From the NCBI GenBank assembly GCA_023430625.1, contig JAEZAA010000315.1, positions 1-26,120 of the forward strand: 26,120 nucleotides of DNA, given 5' to 3'. The position numbers and the translations under genes are program-made. Shown piece after piece: positions 14,803 to 22,903 of the stretch. Within the stretch, counting starts at the first letter, position 1. Every line of letters starts with the position of its first letter. The notes beneath the pieces are model-generated. The model searched no databases. It saw only the letters and a list, made by a program, of their open reading frames with translations, and was not told where the DNA came from. This stretch comes from Pseudomonadota bacterium (GTDB taxonomy: Bacteria; Pseudomonadota; Gammaproteobacteria; Pseudomonadales; Oleiphilaceae).

Positions 14803-15864
14803 CTAGTATTCGTGGCTAGCCTTGATTTCGTGCTCTTCACCTCGATGCTCTGCACCTCGATAATGGCCTGGGCTGCACTGGGTCCAGCGCCGAAACGCGC
14901 GATGGAAGGCTGCCGGCGATGAAAATCCAAGACGGAAGGCAATTTCGCTAAACGAGAGATTGGTGTTCCGCACATAGCTTTCGGCCAGTGAGCGCCGACT
15001 TTTCTCCAGCAGATCCTGAAACTGCACTCCCTCCTTCTCCAGTTTGCGGCGCAATGTCCAGGGACTCATGCCGAGCTGGCTGGCGACGTCCGGCATTGTC
15101 GGTGTCTTGCCCTGAAACTGGGACGTCAGAATTCGTTCTACTCGCTCCCGGAGGTTTTGTCTGCGGGTCAGCTCAAGTAATTCCGTTTGGCAGGCCGCCA
15201 GGGCTTCCGCATGGGTCGCGGGTGCCGAGAAACGACAGGGCTGGCGTAGCGCATCGCGGGTCAGAATCAGTGCATTGCGTGGCTGATCAAACAGGACGGG
15301 ACACTGGAACAGTTCTTCGTGGCGATGATGGTAAGGCGGACGTGGGTACTCGATCTGGACTTCCCGCACGAGGCGATCGGTTCCGGTCATCCAGCGCCCG
15401 AGGTGAAACCAGCAACTGAGCATGAGGTCCACCACAAAGAAGTTGTATTCGTTGTAGGGGCTCAGGGAATAGAAACGGGCCACTCCGAACCCTTGCTCAT
15501 GATAGAACTGGCTGTAGCCCCGTTGGTTCTGGCTTCCCAGGCGCTCGAAATGAATCAGTGTCGCCAGTGCCTGGCCCAGGTCAGGTGCCGTCATGGCAGC
15601 GTATCCGGGCAGGCCTGTATGACCGACGTGAGTGGCGCCTCCCATGACCAGTCCAAGTGCCGGTTCGCCCGTCGCCTCGATGGCGGCATGGCCCAGGCGC
15701 ATGAATTTGGGAATGCTGATGCGGGCCTTGGGCGCGGACAACAGTTCTTCGGTGATGCCATAGGATTCGAGCAGCGGCATGGAATCGACTTGGTAGAGGC
15801 GGATGGTATCCCGCAGCGCGCGCACGAAATTGACTGAAATGTCGCCGAGTTGCAGTTTGCTCAT
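14803..15864 (-). CDS. AraC-family transcriptional regulator
   Basis: The 353-residue protein has the N-terminal ligand-binding domain seen in the OruR/ArgR-like AraC subgroup (about 20-215), with features such as GLVMGGATHVGHTGLPGYAAMTAPDLGQAL. The C-terminal AraC DNA-binding domain (about 240-335) has two helix-turn-helix units: VASQLGMSPWTLRRKL, and then FSEIAFRLGFSSPAAFHRAFRRW followed by SPGHYR. Its gene is divergent from fadH, with the start points 253 bases apart. That suggests, but does not prove, that it regulates fadH or itself. The start ATG at 15864 lacks a good ribosome-binding site; it is chosen because the family N-terminus begins here. The ligand is unknown. Confidence 0.92.
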   Translation of the reverse strand: MSKLQLGDISVNFVRALRDTIRLYQVDSMPLLESYGITEELLSAPKARISIPKFMRLGHAAIEATGEPALGLVMGGATHVGHTGLPGYAAMTAPDLGQALATLIHFERLGSQNQRGYSQFYHEQGFGVARFYSLSPYNEYNFFVVDLMLSCWFHLGRWMTGTDRLVREVQIEYPRPPYHHRHEELFQCPVLFDQPRNALILTRDALRQPCRFSAPATHAEALAACQTELLELTRRQNLRERVERILTSQFQGKTPTMPDVASQLGMSPWTLRRKLEKEGVQFQDLLEKSRRSLAESYVRNTNLSFSEIAFRLGFSSPAAFHRAFRRWTQCSPGHYRGAEHRGEEHEIKASHEY

Positions 15865-15952
15865 GATCTGGAGGCTTTTCTACAGAGGACGAATGCAGTG
15901 TTGCAGGAATGGTGGCTGTCATTCAAGGGTAAAAAAATGTCAGTGACTGGTA

Positions 15953-15981
15953 TTGAGCGTTGACCGTCTCCTGGCTAATTT
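15953..15981 (+). promoter_or_regulatory. Candidate promoter of fadH
   Basis: TTGAGC (15953-15958) and TAATTT (15976-15981) are separated by 17 bases. The -10 overlaps the left edge of the palindrome at 15979-15994, so binding there would block transcription. Confidence 0.45.
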
Positions 15982-15994
15982 AAGTGCACTTAAA
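15979..15994. promoter_or_regulatory. 16-bp perfect palindrome, candidate operator of fadH
   Basis: TTTAAGTG and CACTTAAA abut to form a perfect 16-bp dyad at the -10 and start region of the candidate fadH promoter. A second copy of the half-site TTAAGTGC lies at 16065-16072, 85 bases downstream. Fully symmetrical sites like this suit a dimeric repressor such as a TetR- or GntR-type protein; AraC proteins usually bind direct repeats. Confidence 0.6.
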
Positions 15995-16117
15995 AGCGAT
16001 CCAGGTTCCATGGCAGTTTCAGGTGTCATGGAGAGGCATCCAGACTCAGGTTCCACTGCGATTATTAAGTGCCGCGTGGGATCAACAATAACGATGAGAG
16101 AATTGCAGGAGACATCC

Positions 16118-18172
16118 ATGGCTAACGTTGCGCAGGCGCCGGGCATTGCGAAATATCCCCATTTGTTGGCGCCTTTGGATCTGGGCTTCACCACTCTAAA
16201 GAACCGGACTCTGATGGGATCGATGCACACAGGGCTGGAGGAATCTCCCAACGGCTTTGAGCGTCTGGCGGCATTTTATGCCGAGCGTGCGCGGGCTGGC
16301 GTGGCGTTGATCGTGACGGGCGGTATCGGCCCCAACGCCGAAGGTGCTGTGGCCAAGGGTGCGGCGAAAATGGACACCGAAGAAGAGTCCGACGCGCACA
16401 AGGTGATCACCCAGGCGGTACACGAAGCCGGTGGCAAGATCTGTATGCAGATTCTCCACGCCGGACGTTACGCCTACACGCCAAAGCAAGTCGCGCCGTC
16501 GGCCATTCAGGCACCCATCAATCCCTTCAAGCCGCGCGAGCTGACCACGGAAGAAGTGGATGAGCAGATCGAGGCCTATGTGAAGTGCGCCGCGCTGGCA
16601 CAACGTGCCGGTTACGATGGTGTCGAGATCATGGGGTCTGAAGGCTACTTCATTAACCAATTTATTGTGGAGCGTACCAACCAGCGCACCGACCAGTGGG
16701 GCGGCTCCTACGAGAACCGGATTCGTCTGCCCGTTGAAATCGTGCGCCGGGTGCGCGAGCGGGTCGGCCCCAACTTCATCATCGTATACCGCCTGTCCAT
16801 GCTGGATTTGATCGAAGATGGCAGTAGCTGGGAAGAAGTGGTGATGTTGGCCAAGGCGATCGAGAAGGCCGGCGTGACCCTGATCAACACCGGGATCGGC
16901 TGGCACGAGGCCCGTGTGCCCACCATCGCCACCATGGTGCCGCGTGCGGCCTTCACCAAGGTGACGGCGCGGATGAAGGAGCATGTCAGCGTGCCCCTGG
17001 TGACGACCAACCGGATCAATATGCCAGACGTGGCGGAACGCGTCCTGGCCGAAGGCGATGCCGACATGGTATCCATGGCCCGGCCCTTCCTGGCGGATGC
17101 GGAGTTCGTCAGCAAGGCGCTGGAGGACCGGGCCGATGAGATCAATACCTGCATCGGCTGTAACCAGGCCTGCCTTGACCATACCTTCCAGATGAAGCTG
17201 ACCTCCTGTTTGGTCAACCCGCGTGCCTGTCATGAGACGGTGTTGAACATCACCCCAAGTGCACATTCCAAAAAGGTGGCGGTGGTGGGAGCGGGGCCTG
17301 CCGGCCTGGCCTGCGCCACGGTGGCGGCTGAACGCGGACATGAGGTGACGTTGTTTGATGCGGCCAGCCAGATTGGTGGTCAGTTCAACGTCGCCAAGCT
17401 GATTCCGGGTAAAGAAGAGTTCTATGAAACCCTGCGTTATTTCGACCGGATGCTGAGCAAGCACAAGGTTCGGGTTGAGCTGAATCGTCGGGTCGAGGCG
17501 CAGGAGCTGATTGAGGCGGGCTTCGACGAGGTGATCCTGGCAACGGGTGTGGTGCCGCGGGTACCGGACATCGCTGGCGTCGATCATCCGAAAGTCATTG
17601 GCTATCTGGATGCGCTGCTCGGTCGTAAGCCGGTAGGCAAGACGGTGGCGATCATCGGTGCCGGCGGTATCGGTTTCGATGTGGCCGAATTCATCACCCA
17701 GGAAGGCAAGTCGGCCAGCCTGGATGTGGCCGAATTCATGAAAGAGTGGGGCGTGGATCTCACGGTTTCCCATCGCGGCGGTATTGCGGGTCTGGAGCCG
17801 GAGTTGCCGGCCGTGCCGCGCCAGGTGTACCTGCTGCAGCGCAAGGCTTCCAAGGTCGGCAACGGCCTGGGTAAAACGACGGGCTGGATTCACCGGGCAT
17901 CCCTGAAAAACCGTAACGTACAGATGGTCGCGGCCGTTGAATACGAGAAGGTGGACGACGCGGGCCTGCACGTGAAGATCAAGGGCGAGCCTCGTGTCCT
18001 GGCGGTGGACACCGTCATTCTCTGTGCCGGGCAAGAGCCTCTGCGCGAGCTGCAGGCTGATCTGGAGCAGGCCGGGGTCAAGACCACCTTGATCGGAGGC
18101 GCCGACGTGGCGGCCGAACTGGACGCCAAACGTGCGATCGCACAGGGCACCCGGGTTGCCGCTGAGCTGTAG
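16118..18172 (+). CDS. fadH: 2,4-dienoyl-CoA reductase (NADPH) FadH
   Basis: FadH reduces 2,4-dienoyl-CoA so that polyunsaturated fatty acids can enter beta-oxidation. The 684-residue protein has an N-terminal FMN barrel of the old yellow enzyme type (about 10-335), with catalytic-type Tyr177 in GSEGYF and His263 in GWHEA. A 4Fe-4S site follows (Cys345, Cys348, Cys352, Cys364 in CIGCNQAC....C). The C-terminal flavin/NADPH half has VAVVGAGPAGLACA (about 387-400) and AIIGAGGIGFD (about 511-521). Length is close to E. coli FadH (672). The start is the ATG at 16118, with AGGAGA eight bases upstream; earlier in-frame codons cover the promoter and operator. It is divergent from an AraC regulator. 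Confidence 0.96.
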   Translation: MANVAQAPGIAKYPHLLAPLDLGFTTLKNRTLMGSMHTGLEESPNGFERLAAFYAERARAGVALIVTGGIGPNAEGAVAKGAAKMDTEEESDAHKVITQAVHEAGGKICMQILHAGRYAYTPKQVAPSAIQAPINPFKPRELTTEEVDEQIEAYVKCAALAQRAGYDGVEIMGSEGYFINQFIVERTNQRTDQWGGSYENRIRLPVEIVRRVRERVGPNFIIVYRLSMLDLIEDGSSWEEVVMLAKAIEKAGVTLINTGIGWHEARVPTIATMVPRAAFTKVTARMKEHVSVPLVTTNRINMPDVAERVLAEGDADMVSMARPFLADAEFVSKALEDRADEINTCIGCNQACLDHTFQMKLTSCLVNPRACHETVLNITPSAHSKKVAVVGAGPAGLACATVAAERGHEVTLFDAASQIGGQFNVAKLIPGKEEFYETLRYFDRMLSKHKVRVELNRRVEAQELIEAGFDEVILATGVVPRVPDIAGVDHPKVIGYLDALLGRKPVGKTVAIIGAGGIGFDVAEFITQEGKSASLDVAEFMKEWGVDLTVSHRGGIAGLEPELPAVPRQVYLLQRKASKVGNGLGKTTGWIHRASLKNRNVQMVAAVEYEKVDDAGLHVKIKGEPRVLAVDTVILCAGQEPLRELQADLEQAGVKTTLIGGADVAAELDAKRAIAQGTRVAAEL

Positions 18173-18544
18173 ACGCACTGAAGACGCGCCTGGAAGAGAC
18201 GAAACTCTGTTGTCGTTTCCAGGCGCCGGATCGGCAGCGGGCGGGTGACCGCTGCCAGATCTTCTTCCAAGACTTTGGCCTGGGTTATCGGCGCGTTTGG
18301 GGTACTGCACGCCAGACCGTCAGGGTCGTCCTCTGCTGGCGCATGGATTAACCATGACCGCCGTCATGTATTTCTGTAACGGTGTGTAGCCACTTCCAAA
18401 CTGTGATCCAGGCCCCTGGATAATTCAGCGCCATATTCCATACTCAGTACGCTTTCGGATTTGACGTTTATTGACGATCCCCCTGTTTTGAAGGTTCAAC
18501 CACAGAAGGCTACGCGACGAAAGGTCGTCTAGTGCGAGGAAAGT
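18173..18544. other. Intergenic region with two hairpins after fadH
   Basis: Two perfect stem-loops follow the fadH stop. The first has 10-bp arms GCGCCTGGAA (18186-18195) and TTCCAGGCGC (18217-18226), extended inside by ACGA/TCGT. The second has 8-bp arms GGCAGCGG (18233-18240) and CCGCTGCC (18249-18256). Neither has a T-tail, so Rho-dependent ending or 3' mRNA protection is more likely than intrinsic termination. Near the right end, TTGACG occurs twice 12 bases apart (about 18460-18475), but without a good -10. No gene is visible. Confidence 0.6.
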
Positions 18545-19876
18545 ATGCCCCGGCAGAACACTGATCAGCCCTACGAGGCAGTGTTGTTTGTTCAAGATCA
18601 TCAGGTGACCAAACAACTGCGGTTTACTGAATTCGAGGCCATTCTGGATGGCGTGGTTGCGCTCAATGAATTTGCCGATCGTGAAGTTAGCCTGGTGTTT
18701 GCCGAACTGACTCCACAACTAAAGATCCAGGCGCTGGTCTTTTTCCTGCTGTATTTCGATGAGCATGGCCGGGCGGATCCCGAATGGAATCTGCCGTTGC
18801 GGCAATTGGCTAAAACGGCGGGGCCGGGGCCGGTCATTGGTAGCGGCCCGACCCGGTTGTGTTGCCGCAGTCAATGCCCCGTCAACTGGCACCAGAAAGA
18901 CATGTGGGACCCGAGCATGAAGCCCGGTGCGAATGACTTTCAGGCGATTCGCCGCGCGCTGGAGGATAATCGTCTGGATTTTCCGGTAAAAGTTGAAGCG
19001 GCCCCAGTCGCGCCGGTGGCGCAGGCGGAGTCCATTCCACTGCTGATGCCGGCCGCCCAGAACGATCTGGCGGATATTGCTCAGGGTGTATCGGCGGAGC
19101 ATCGGGTTCGCATTGCGCGGGTTATCCGGGCTCAGCGTCTGCGAATCAAGACGCTGATTGGGCAGCATGAAGAGGCATTGGCGGAACTCAACCGCCAGCG
19201 CCGCATTGAAATCCAGGCACTGAAAACGGAACTGCAATCACAGTATCAGCGAGTGGAGCAGTATCAGGTGCTCAATGAGCAGTTGAAAGCGAAACTGGAT
19301 CAGCGCAATGAGCAGTATCTGGCGCTGCAGGATCAGCTGGCGGCGGCCAAGCAACGGATTCGGGCATTGGAAGACGACCAGGAGCGGGCGAAGCGGACCG
19401 CACAGGAATCCGGGCAGCGCGCCAGTGATCGGCTGGAGGCCGAGCTGGTGATTCTCAAGGAACAGCTGGACCGGCGCGATGTGGAGTTGTTCTACCGGGA
19501 TGAGCGAGAGGCTCGCCTGCGCGGGGAAATTGAGGCGCTCAAGGAGGAACTTGCCAACACCCATGGTCATCCGGACGTTCTGCGGAAACTGGTGGAGTTG
19601 GACGTGGTATTCGTGGTTTATCATCCGGGCGCGGGCCATTTGACCATCGCACCCAGTGACGTCGAGCGCTACGCCGCCAATCCCGCGGCTTATGCGGCGG
19701 AAAAGTGCTTTGTGTCGGAGCAGCAATACCGCAGCTGGCTTGCCCATCACGAGCAGCCGATCTGCACCCATGCCTTGCCGGGCGGTGGCAGCTGTGGCGA
19801 ACCCTTGCCACGGATCACGGCGCCAGCCGATTACCAGGCTGGGCGGGACAACCGCTGTACGCAACACCGGCGCTGA
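18545..19876 (+). CDS. Coiled-coil protein with C-terminal Cys/His site, often labelled ParA-like
   Basis: The 443-residue protein has a globular N-terminal part (about 1-150) with a Cys cluster RLCCRSQC (104-111). A long predicted coiled coil follows (about 185-340, rich in Gln, Glu, Arg and Leu). The C-terminal part (about 345-443) ends with Cys407, His409, Cys417, Cys438 and His441, spaced as a possible zinc site. There is no Walker A or other nucleotide motif, so the label 'chromosome partitioning protein ParA' often attached to relatives is not supported. From memory, a similar gene sits next to fadH in Pseudomonas. The start ATG at 18545 has AGGAAA upstream. It converges on the DUF1853 gene with 21 bases between stops. 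Function is unknown. Confidence 0.8.
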   Translation: MPRQNTDQPYEAVLFVQDHQVTKQLRFTEFEAILDGVVALNEFADREVSLVFAELTPQLKIQALVFFLLYFDEHGRADPEWNLPLRQLAKTAGPGPVIGSGPTRLCCRSQCPVNWHQKDMWDPSMKPGANDFQAIRRALEDNRLDFPVKVEAAPVAPVAQAESIPLLMPAAQNDLADIAQGVSAEHRVRIARVIRAQRLRIKTLIGQHEEALAELNRQRRIEIQALKTELQSQYQRVEQYQVLNEQLKAKLDQRNEQYLALQDQLAAAKQRIRALEDDQERAKRTAQESGQRASDRLEAELVILKEQLDRRDVELFYRDEREARLRGEIEALKEELANTHGHPDVLRKLVELDVVFVVYHPGAGHLTIAPSDVERYAANPAAYAAEKCFVSEQQYRSWLAHHEQPICTHALPGGGSCGEPLPRITAPADYQAGRDNRCTQHRR

Positions 19877-19897
19877 CCTGCACCTGAATCGAGTCGG

Positions 19898-20845
19898 TTA
19901 TCGCTGGGTGGCCGGTCCAGGCCAGTGATCCGGCACGAGAAAGAAGCGTTCCAGCTCGCGCCAGTGGTCGCCGTTAGCCTCTAATGCCGCAATCAGGCGC
20001 GCTCGACCCAATGGTTGATTCGCCGCCACCCAAGCCTGCAATGCCTCGAACTCAACGCTCTCTTCGGTTGTCGCCAGTGCTGGTGCGAGCCAACGACTCT
20101 TGTCTAAAACCTGCCAACGGCGCCCTGCCTGGGCGATCTGGTTCAGTTGGTTTGCCCGCAGCCAGCGGCCACGGAGATGACTTGGATTCACAAAGTCTGG
20201 CGTGGGAGGCGGGGCATCAAGCGGATAGAACAGATAGCCCTTGAGCACCAGCTCAACATCCAACTGGTTGATGCCTTGGTATCGCAGCCATGCTTGGGCG
20301 TCAGACTGCCTGGAGAGGCATAACTGATGTGTCTCCAGGCGAGCCAACTTTTTGTCCAGTCGATCCTGACTGTTGGGGCCGATCCAGCGTACTGCCGGAT
20401 GGGGTACAGCCGGTGTTCCGCTTGAGTCGGCGAACGCGAGATAGAATTTGACGGCAAGTTCCTGATGCAGGTGACGTTGGCGTGCCTGGTCGAACAGGAG
20501 CAAGTCGAACTCGCCAACGGTTTTGCCTGACTGGCGAATCTGCTGGCGTCGCGCAATAACTTCTAGATGAGGCAGGCGGCGCAGGGAATAATCCCATAGG
20601 GCCTCAAAGTAGCTGCCCAACAGGCGGGTATCCCGCTCCTGCAGGTGACGAAGCAGGTCGGCGGGCTCCTGTTGCTGTGCGGCGAGCCAGGTCTGGGTTT
20701 CAGGATCCTCAGCGCCTGCGACCACCGTCGCGCCATTGATGTGTGCGATCAGGGAAGGGCTGGTGACGACCCAGGCGAGATCCCGCCACGCCTGCTGAGG
20801 GCAGAGTGGTGGCGATGACTGTGGCGGTTCGAGTGATTTCGGCAT
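19898..20845 (-). CDS. DUF1853-family protein, possible PD-(D/E)XK fold
   Basis: The 315-residue product matches DUF1853, a family of unknown function. The segment GEFDLLLFD, followed about ten residues later by HQELAVKFYL, has the spacing and hydrophobic pattern of a PD-(D/E)XK nuclease core: Asp on one strand, Glu and Lys on the next. I recall that this family has been placed in that superfamily, but nuclease activity is not shown here. A GY.FYPLD segment follows near the middle. Two starts are possible: ATG at 20845 (used, giving MPKSLEPP) and ATG at 20866, seven codons longer; neither has a strong ribosome-binding site. It is divergent from nadK, with 146 bases between the starts. Confidence 0.83.
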   Translation of the reverse strand: MPKSLEPPQSSPPLCPQQAWRDLAWVVTSPSLIAHINGATVVAGAEDPETQTWLAAQQQEPADLLRHLQERDTRLLGSYFEALWDYSLRRLPHLEVIARRQQIRQSGKTVGEFDLLLFDQARQRHLHQELAVKFYLAFADSSGTPAVPHPAVRWIGPNSQDRLDKKLARLETHQLCLSRQSDAQAWLRYQGINQLDVELVLKGYLFYPLDAPPPTPDFVNPSHLRGRWLRANQLNQIAQAGRRWQVLDKSRWLAPALATTEESVEFEALQAWVAANQPLGRARLIAALEANGDHWRELERFFLVPDHWPGPATQR

Positions 20846-20991
20846 GGTGGCCTGATCATGCCACAATGGATTCCGGCCATGAACCCCGCGGTTTGGTTGC
20901 TGAACCGGGCGCTGCCGGCCGCAGGCTGAAATCCAGCCGGCTTTTCGTTAACATGAGGTCTATTGCCGTTTACCCTTCCTAAGAGCCCAGC

Positions 20992-21876
20992 ATGGAACAA
21001 TTTAGAAATATCGGCCTGATCGGACGAATCGGGAGTGTGCAGGTCGTTGAAACCCTGAAACGCTTACGCAATTTTCTGATCGGCGAGGGTTACCACGTCA
21101 TTTTGGAAGATACCACCGCCACCGTGCTTCCGGGCCATGGTCTGCAGGTGTCCACACGGAAGCTGATGGGCGAAATCTGCGACCTGGTGATCGTCGTCGG
21201 CGGTGACGGCAGCTTGCTGGGCGCGGCCCGCGCCCTGGCCCATTACAACGTGCCGGTGCTTGGCGTGAACCGTGGGCAGTTGGGGTTCCTCACGGACATC
21301 TCGCCCCAGGAGCTGGAAGATAAGGTGGGAGAGGTGCTTGCCGGCGAGTACATCGAGGAGTCGCGTTTCCTGCTCGACATGTACCTGAAGCGCAATGGGG
21401 AACCGGTCGCCTATGGCTGCGGTCTCAACGACATCGTGCTCCATCCTGGCAAATCCACCCGCATGATTGGCTTCGATCTTTTTATCGAGGGCCAGTTTGT
21501 CTACAGCCAGCGTTCGGACGGGTTGATTGTTGCCACGCCGACGGGATCCACGGCGTACGCCCTGTCGGCGGGCGGGCCCATTATGCATCCGCGCCTGGAT
21601 GCGATCGTGCTGGTTCCGATGTTTCCTCACACCCTGAGCAGCCGCCCGATCGTGGTGGACGGCAACAGCGAGATCAAGATCATCATCGGTGAGCAGAACG
21701 AAACCTATCCCCATGTGAGCTGCGATGGCCAGACCCATATCACCTGCGCGCCCGGGGACATCGTCAGCATCATGAAGAAGCCGCAAAAGCTCAGGCTGAT
21801 TCACCCAACCAATCACAATTACTATCAAACCTGCCGCGATAAGCTGGGCTGGGCCAGTACCCTGGGGGCAAGTTGA
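20992..21876 (+). CDS. nadK: NAD kinase NadK
   Basis: NadK phosphorylates NAD to NADP in the cytosol, the only route to NADP. The 294-residue protein is very like the Pseudomonas enzyme as I remember it. The catalytic GGDG motif is at 70-73 (Asp72). Other signatures are LGVNRGQLGFLTDI, LNDIVLHPGKSTRM, DGLIVATPTGSTAYALSAGGPI and the C-terminal CDGQ..I segment. The ATG at 20992 gives the family N-terminus MEQFRNIGLIGR; the ribosome-binding site is weak. It is the first gene of a probable three-gene unit with the metallophosphoesterase (31 bases after) and the rhomboid protease. Confidence 0.96.
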   Translation: MEQFRNIGLIGRIGSVQVVETLKRLRNFLIGEGYHVILEDTTATVLPGHGLQVSTRKLMGEICDLVIVVGGDGSLLGAARALAHYNVPVLGVNRGQLGFLTDISPQELEDKVGEVLAGEYIEESRFLLDMYLKRNGEPVAYGCGLNDIVLHPGKSTRMIGFDLFIEGQFVYSQRSDGLIVATPTGSTAYALSAGGPIMHPRLDAIVLVPMFPHTLSSRPIVVDGNSEIKIIIGEQNETYPHVSCDGQTHITCAPGDIVSIMKKPQKLRLIHPTNHNYYQTCRDKLGWASTLGAS

Positions 21877-21907
21877 TGCGGTATTGCGGTCGGGGAGGTG
21901 AGATTCC

Positions 21908-22903
21908 ATGGTAGATCGTGGCTGGCAGCCTCTGGGATATGATCTCATTGGCGACGTACACGGTTGCGCGCTGACCTTGCGAGCACTGCTGGAGCAGATG
22001 GAGTATCGCCGGGTCAACGGGGTGTATCAGCACCCAACGCGGCAGGTGATCTTCGTCGGCGACATCATTGACCGTGGTCCGCGGATTCGCGAGGCGCTGC
22101 ACATCGTGCGTGACATGGTGGAGCGGGGATCGGCGCAAATCGTCATGGGCAACCATGAGTACAATGCGCTGGGTTATTGCACCCGCGCCCGACCGGGCAG
22201 TGCGCACCAATTCCTGCGGGAGCATAACCCGCGTCATAACCGCCTGATCAAGGAAACCCTGGAGGCCTTTGAGGATCACCCCCAGGAGTGGAATGAGTTC
22301 CTTGAGTGGTTCTACAGCATTCCGCTGTTTCTCGATTTCGGTCATTTCCGGGTAGTCCATGCCTGCTGGGATGCCGCGCTGATTGAGACCTTCAGGGCTC
22401 ATCATCCCGACGGCTGCATCGACGAAGACTTCCTGCATGCCTCCACCGTCGGTGGCAGTTTCGCCGGACGCGTCATGGACCGCCTGTTGCGGGGGACCGA
22501 CCTGCCGTTGCCGGACGGCCAGACCATTACCGGGCGCGATGGATTGACCCGGCGCTTCTTTCGGACCAAGTTCTGGGCAGACAACCCGCAAACCTACGGC
22601 GACGTGGTGTTTCAGCCCGACCGCCTGCCCCAGGATCTCATCCTGCGCCCGTTGACTGCGCAGGAGCAGGGTAAGCTATTGAGCTATGGCCCGGATGAGC
22701 CACCGGTGTTTTTCGGTCATTACTGGATGTCCGGCACGCCTCGGTTGCTGAAGCACAATGTTGCCTGCCTCGACTACAGCGCGGTGAAATACGGCAAGCT
22801 GGTGGCGTATCGTTTCGACGGAGAGGCGCAGTTGTCCCAGGACAAGTTCGTCTGGCAGGAAGTCCGCCGTGAGCATGAGTCAGCCCCCCGGAGTGGCGCA
22901 TGA
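21908..22903 (+). CDS. Metallophosphoesterase, PPP/ApaH-like family
   Basis: The 331-residue protein is a calcineurin-type phosphoesterase with the two-metal site motifs in order: GDVHG (15-19), GDIIDRGP (51-58) and GNHE (81-84), followed by HACWD near residue 150 and FGHYW near residue 270. The GDIIDRG form is typical of the PPP group that includes ApaH and protein phosphatases. The substrate cannot be told from the sequence; dinucleoside polyphosphates or phosphoproteins are candidates. It has an excellent ribosome-binding site, GGAGGTGA, eight bases before the ATG. Its stop overlaps the rhomboid start in ATGA, so translation of the two is probably coupled. Confidence 0.9.
   Translation: MVDRGWQPLGYDLIGDVHGCALTLRALLEQMEYRRVNGVYQHPTRQVIFVGDIIDRGPRIREALHIVRDMVERGSAQIVMGNHEYNALGYCTRARPGSAHQFLREHNPRHNRLIKETLEAFEDHPQEWNEFLEWFYSIPLFLDFGHFRVVHACWDAALIETFRAHHPDGCIDEDFLHASTVGGSFAGRVMDRLLRGTDLPLPDGQTITGRDGLTRRFFRTKFWADNPQTYGDVVFQPDRLPQDLILRPLTAQEQGKLLSYGPDEPPVFFGHYWMSGTPRLLKHNVACLDYSAVKYGKLVAYRFDGEAQLSQDKFVWQEVRREHESAPRSGA

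Noticed and set aside
16196..18310. 704-codon open frame antisense to fadH
   Set aside because: It mirrors the highly conserved fadH frame on the other strand and has no family resemblance. Long antisense frames are common opposite GC-rich genes.
18545..19876. Chromosome partitioning ATPase (ParA) assignment
   Set aside because: No Walker A, A' or B motif is present; the protein is mostly coiled coil.
20905..20945. Hairpin with TTTT before nadK as a terminator
   Set aside because: The stem is short and interrupted, and no transcript is expected to end there because the DUF1853 gene is divergent.
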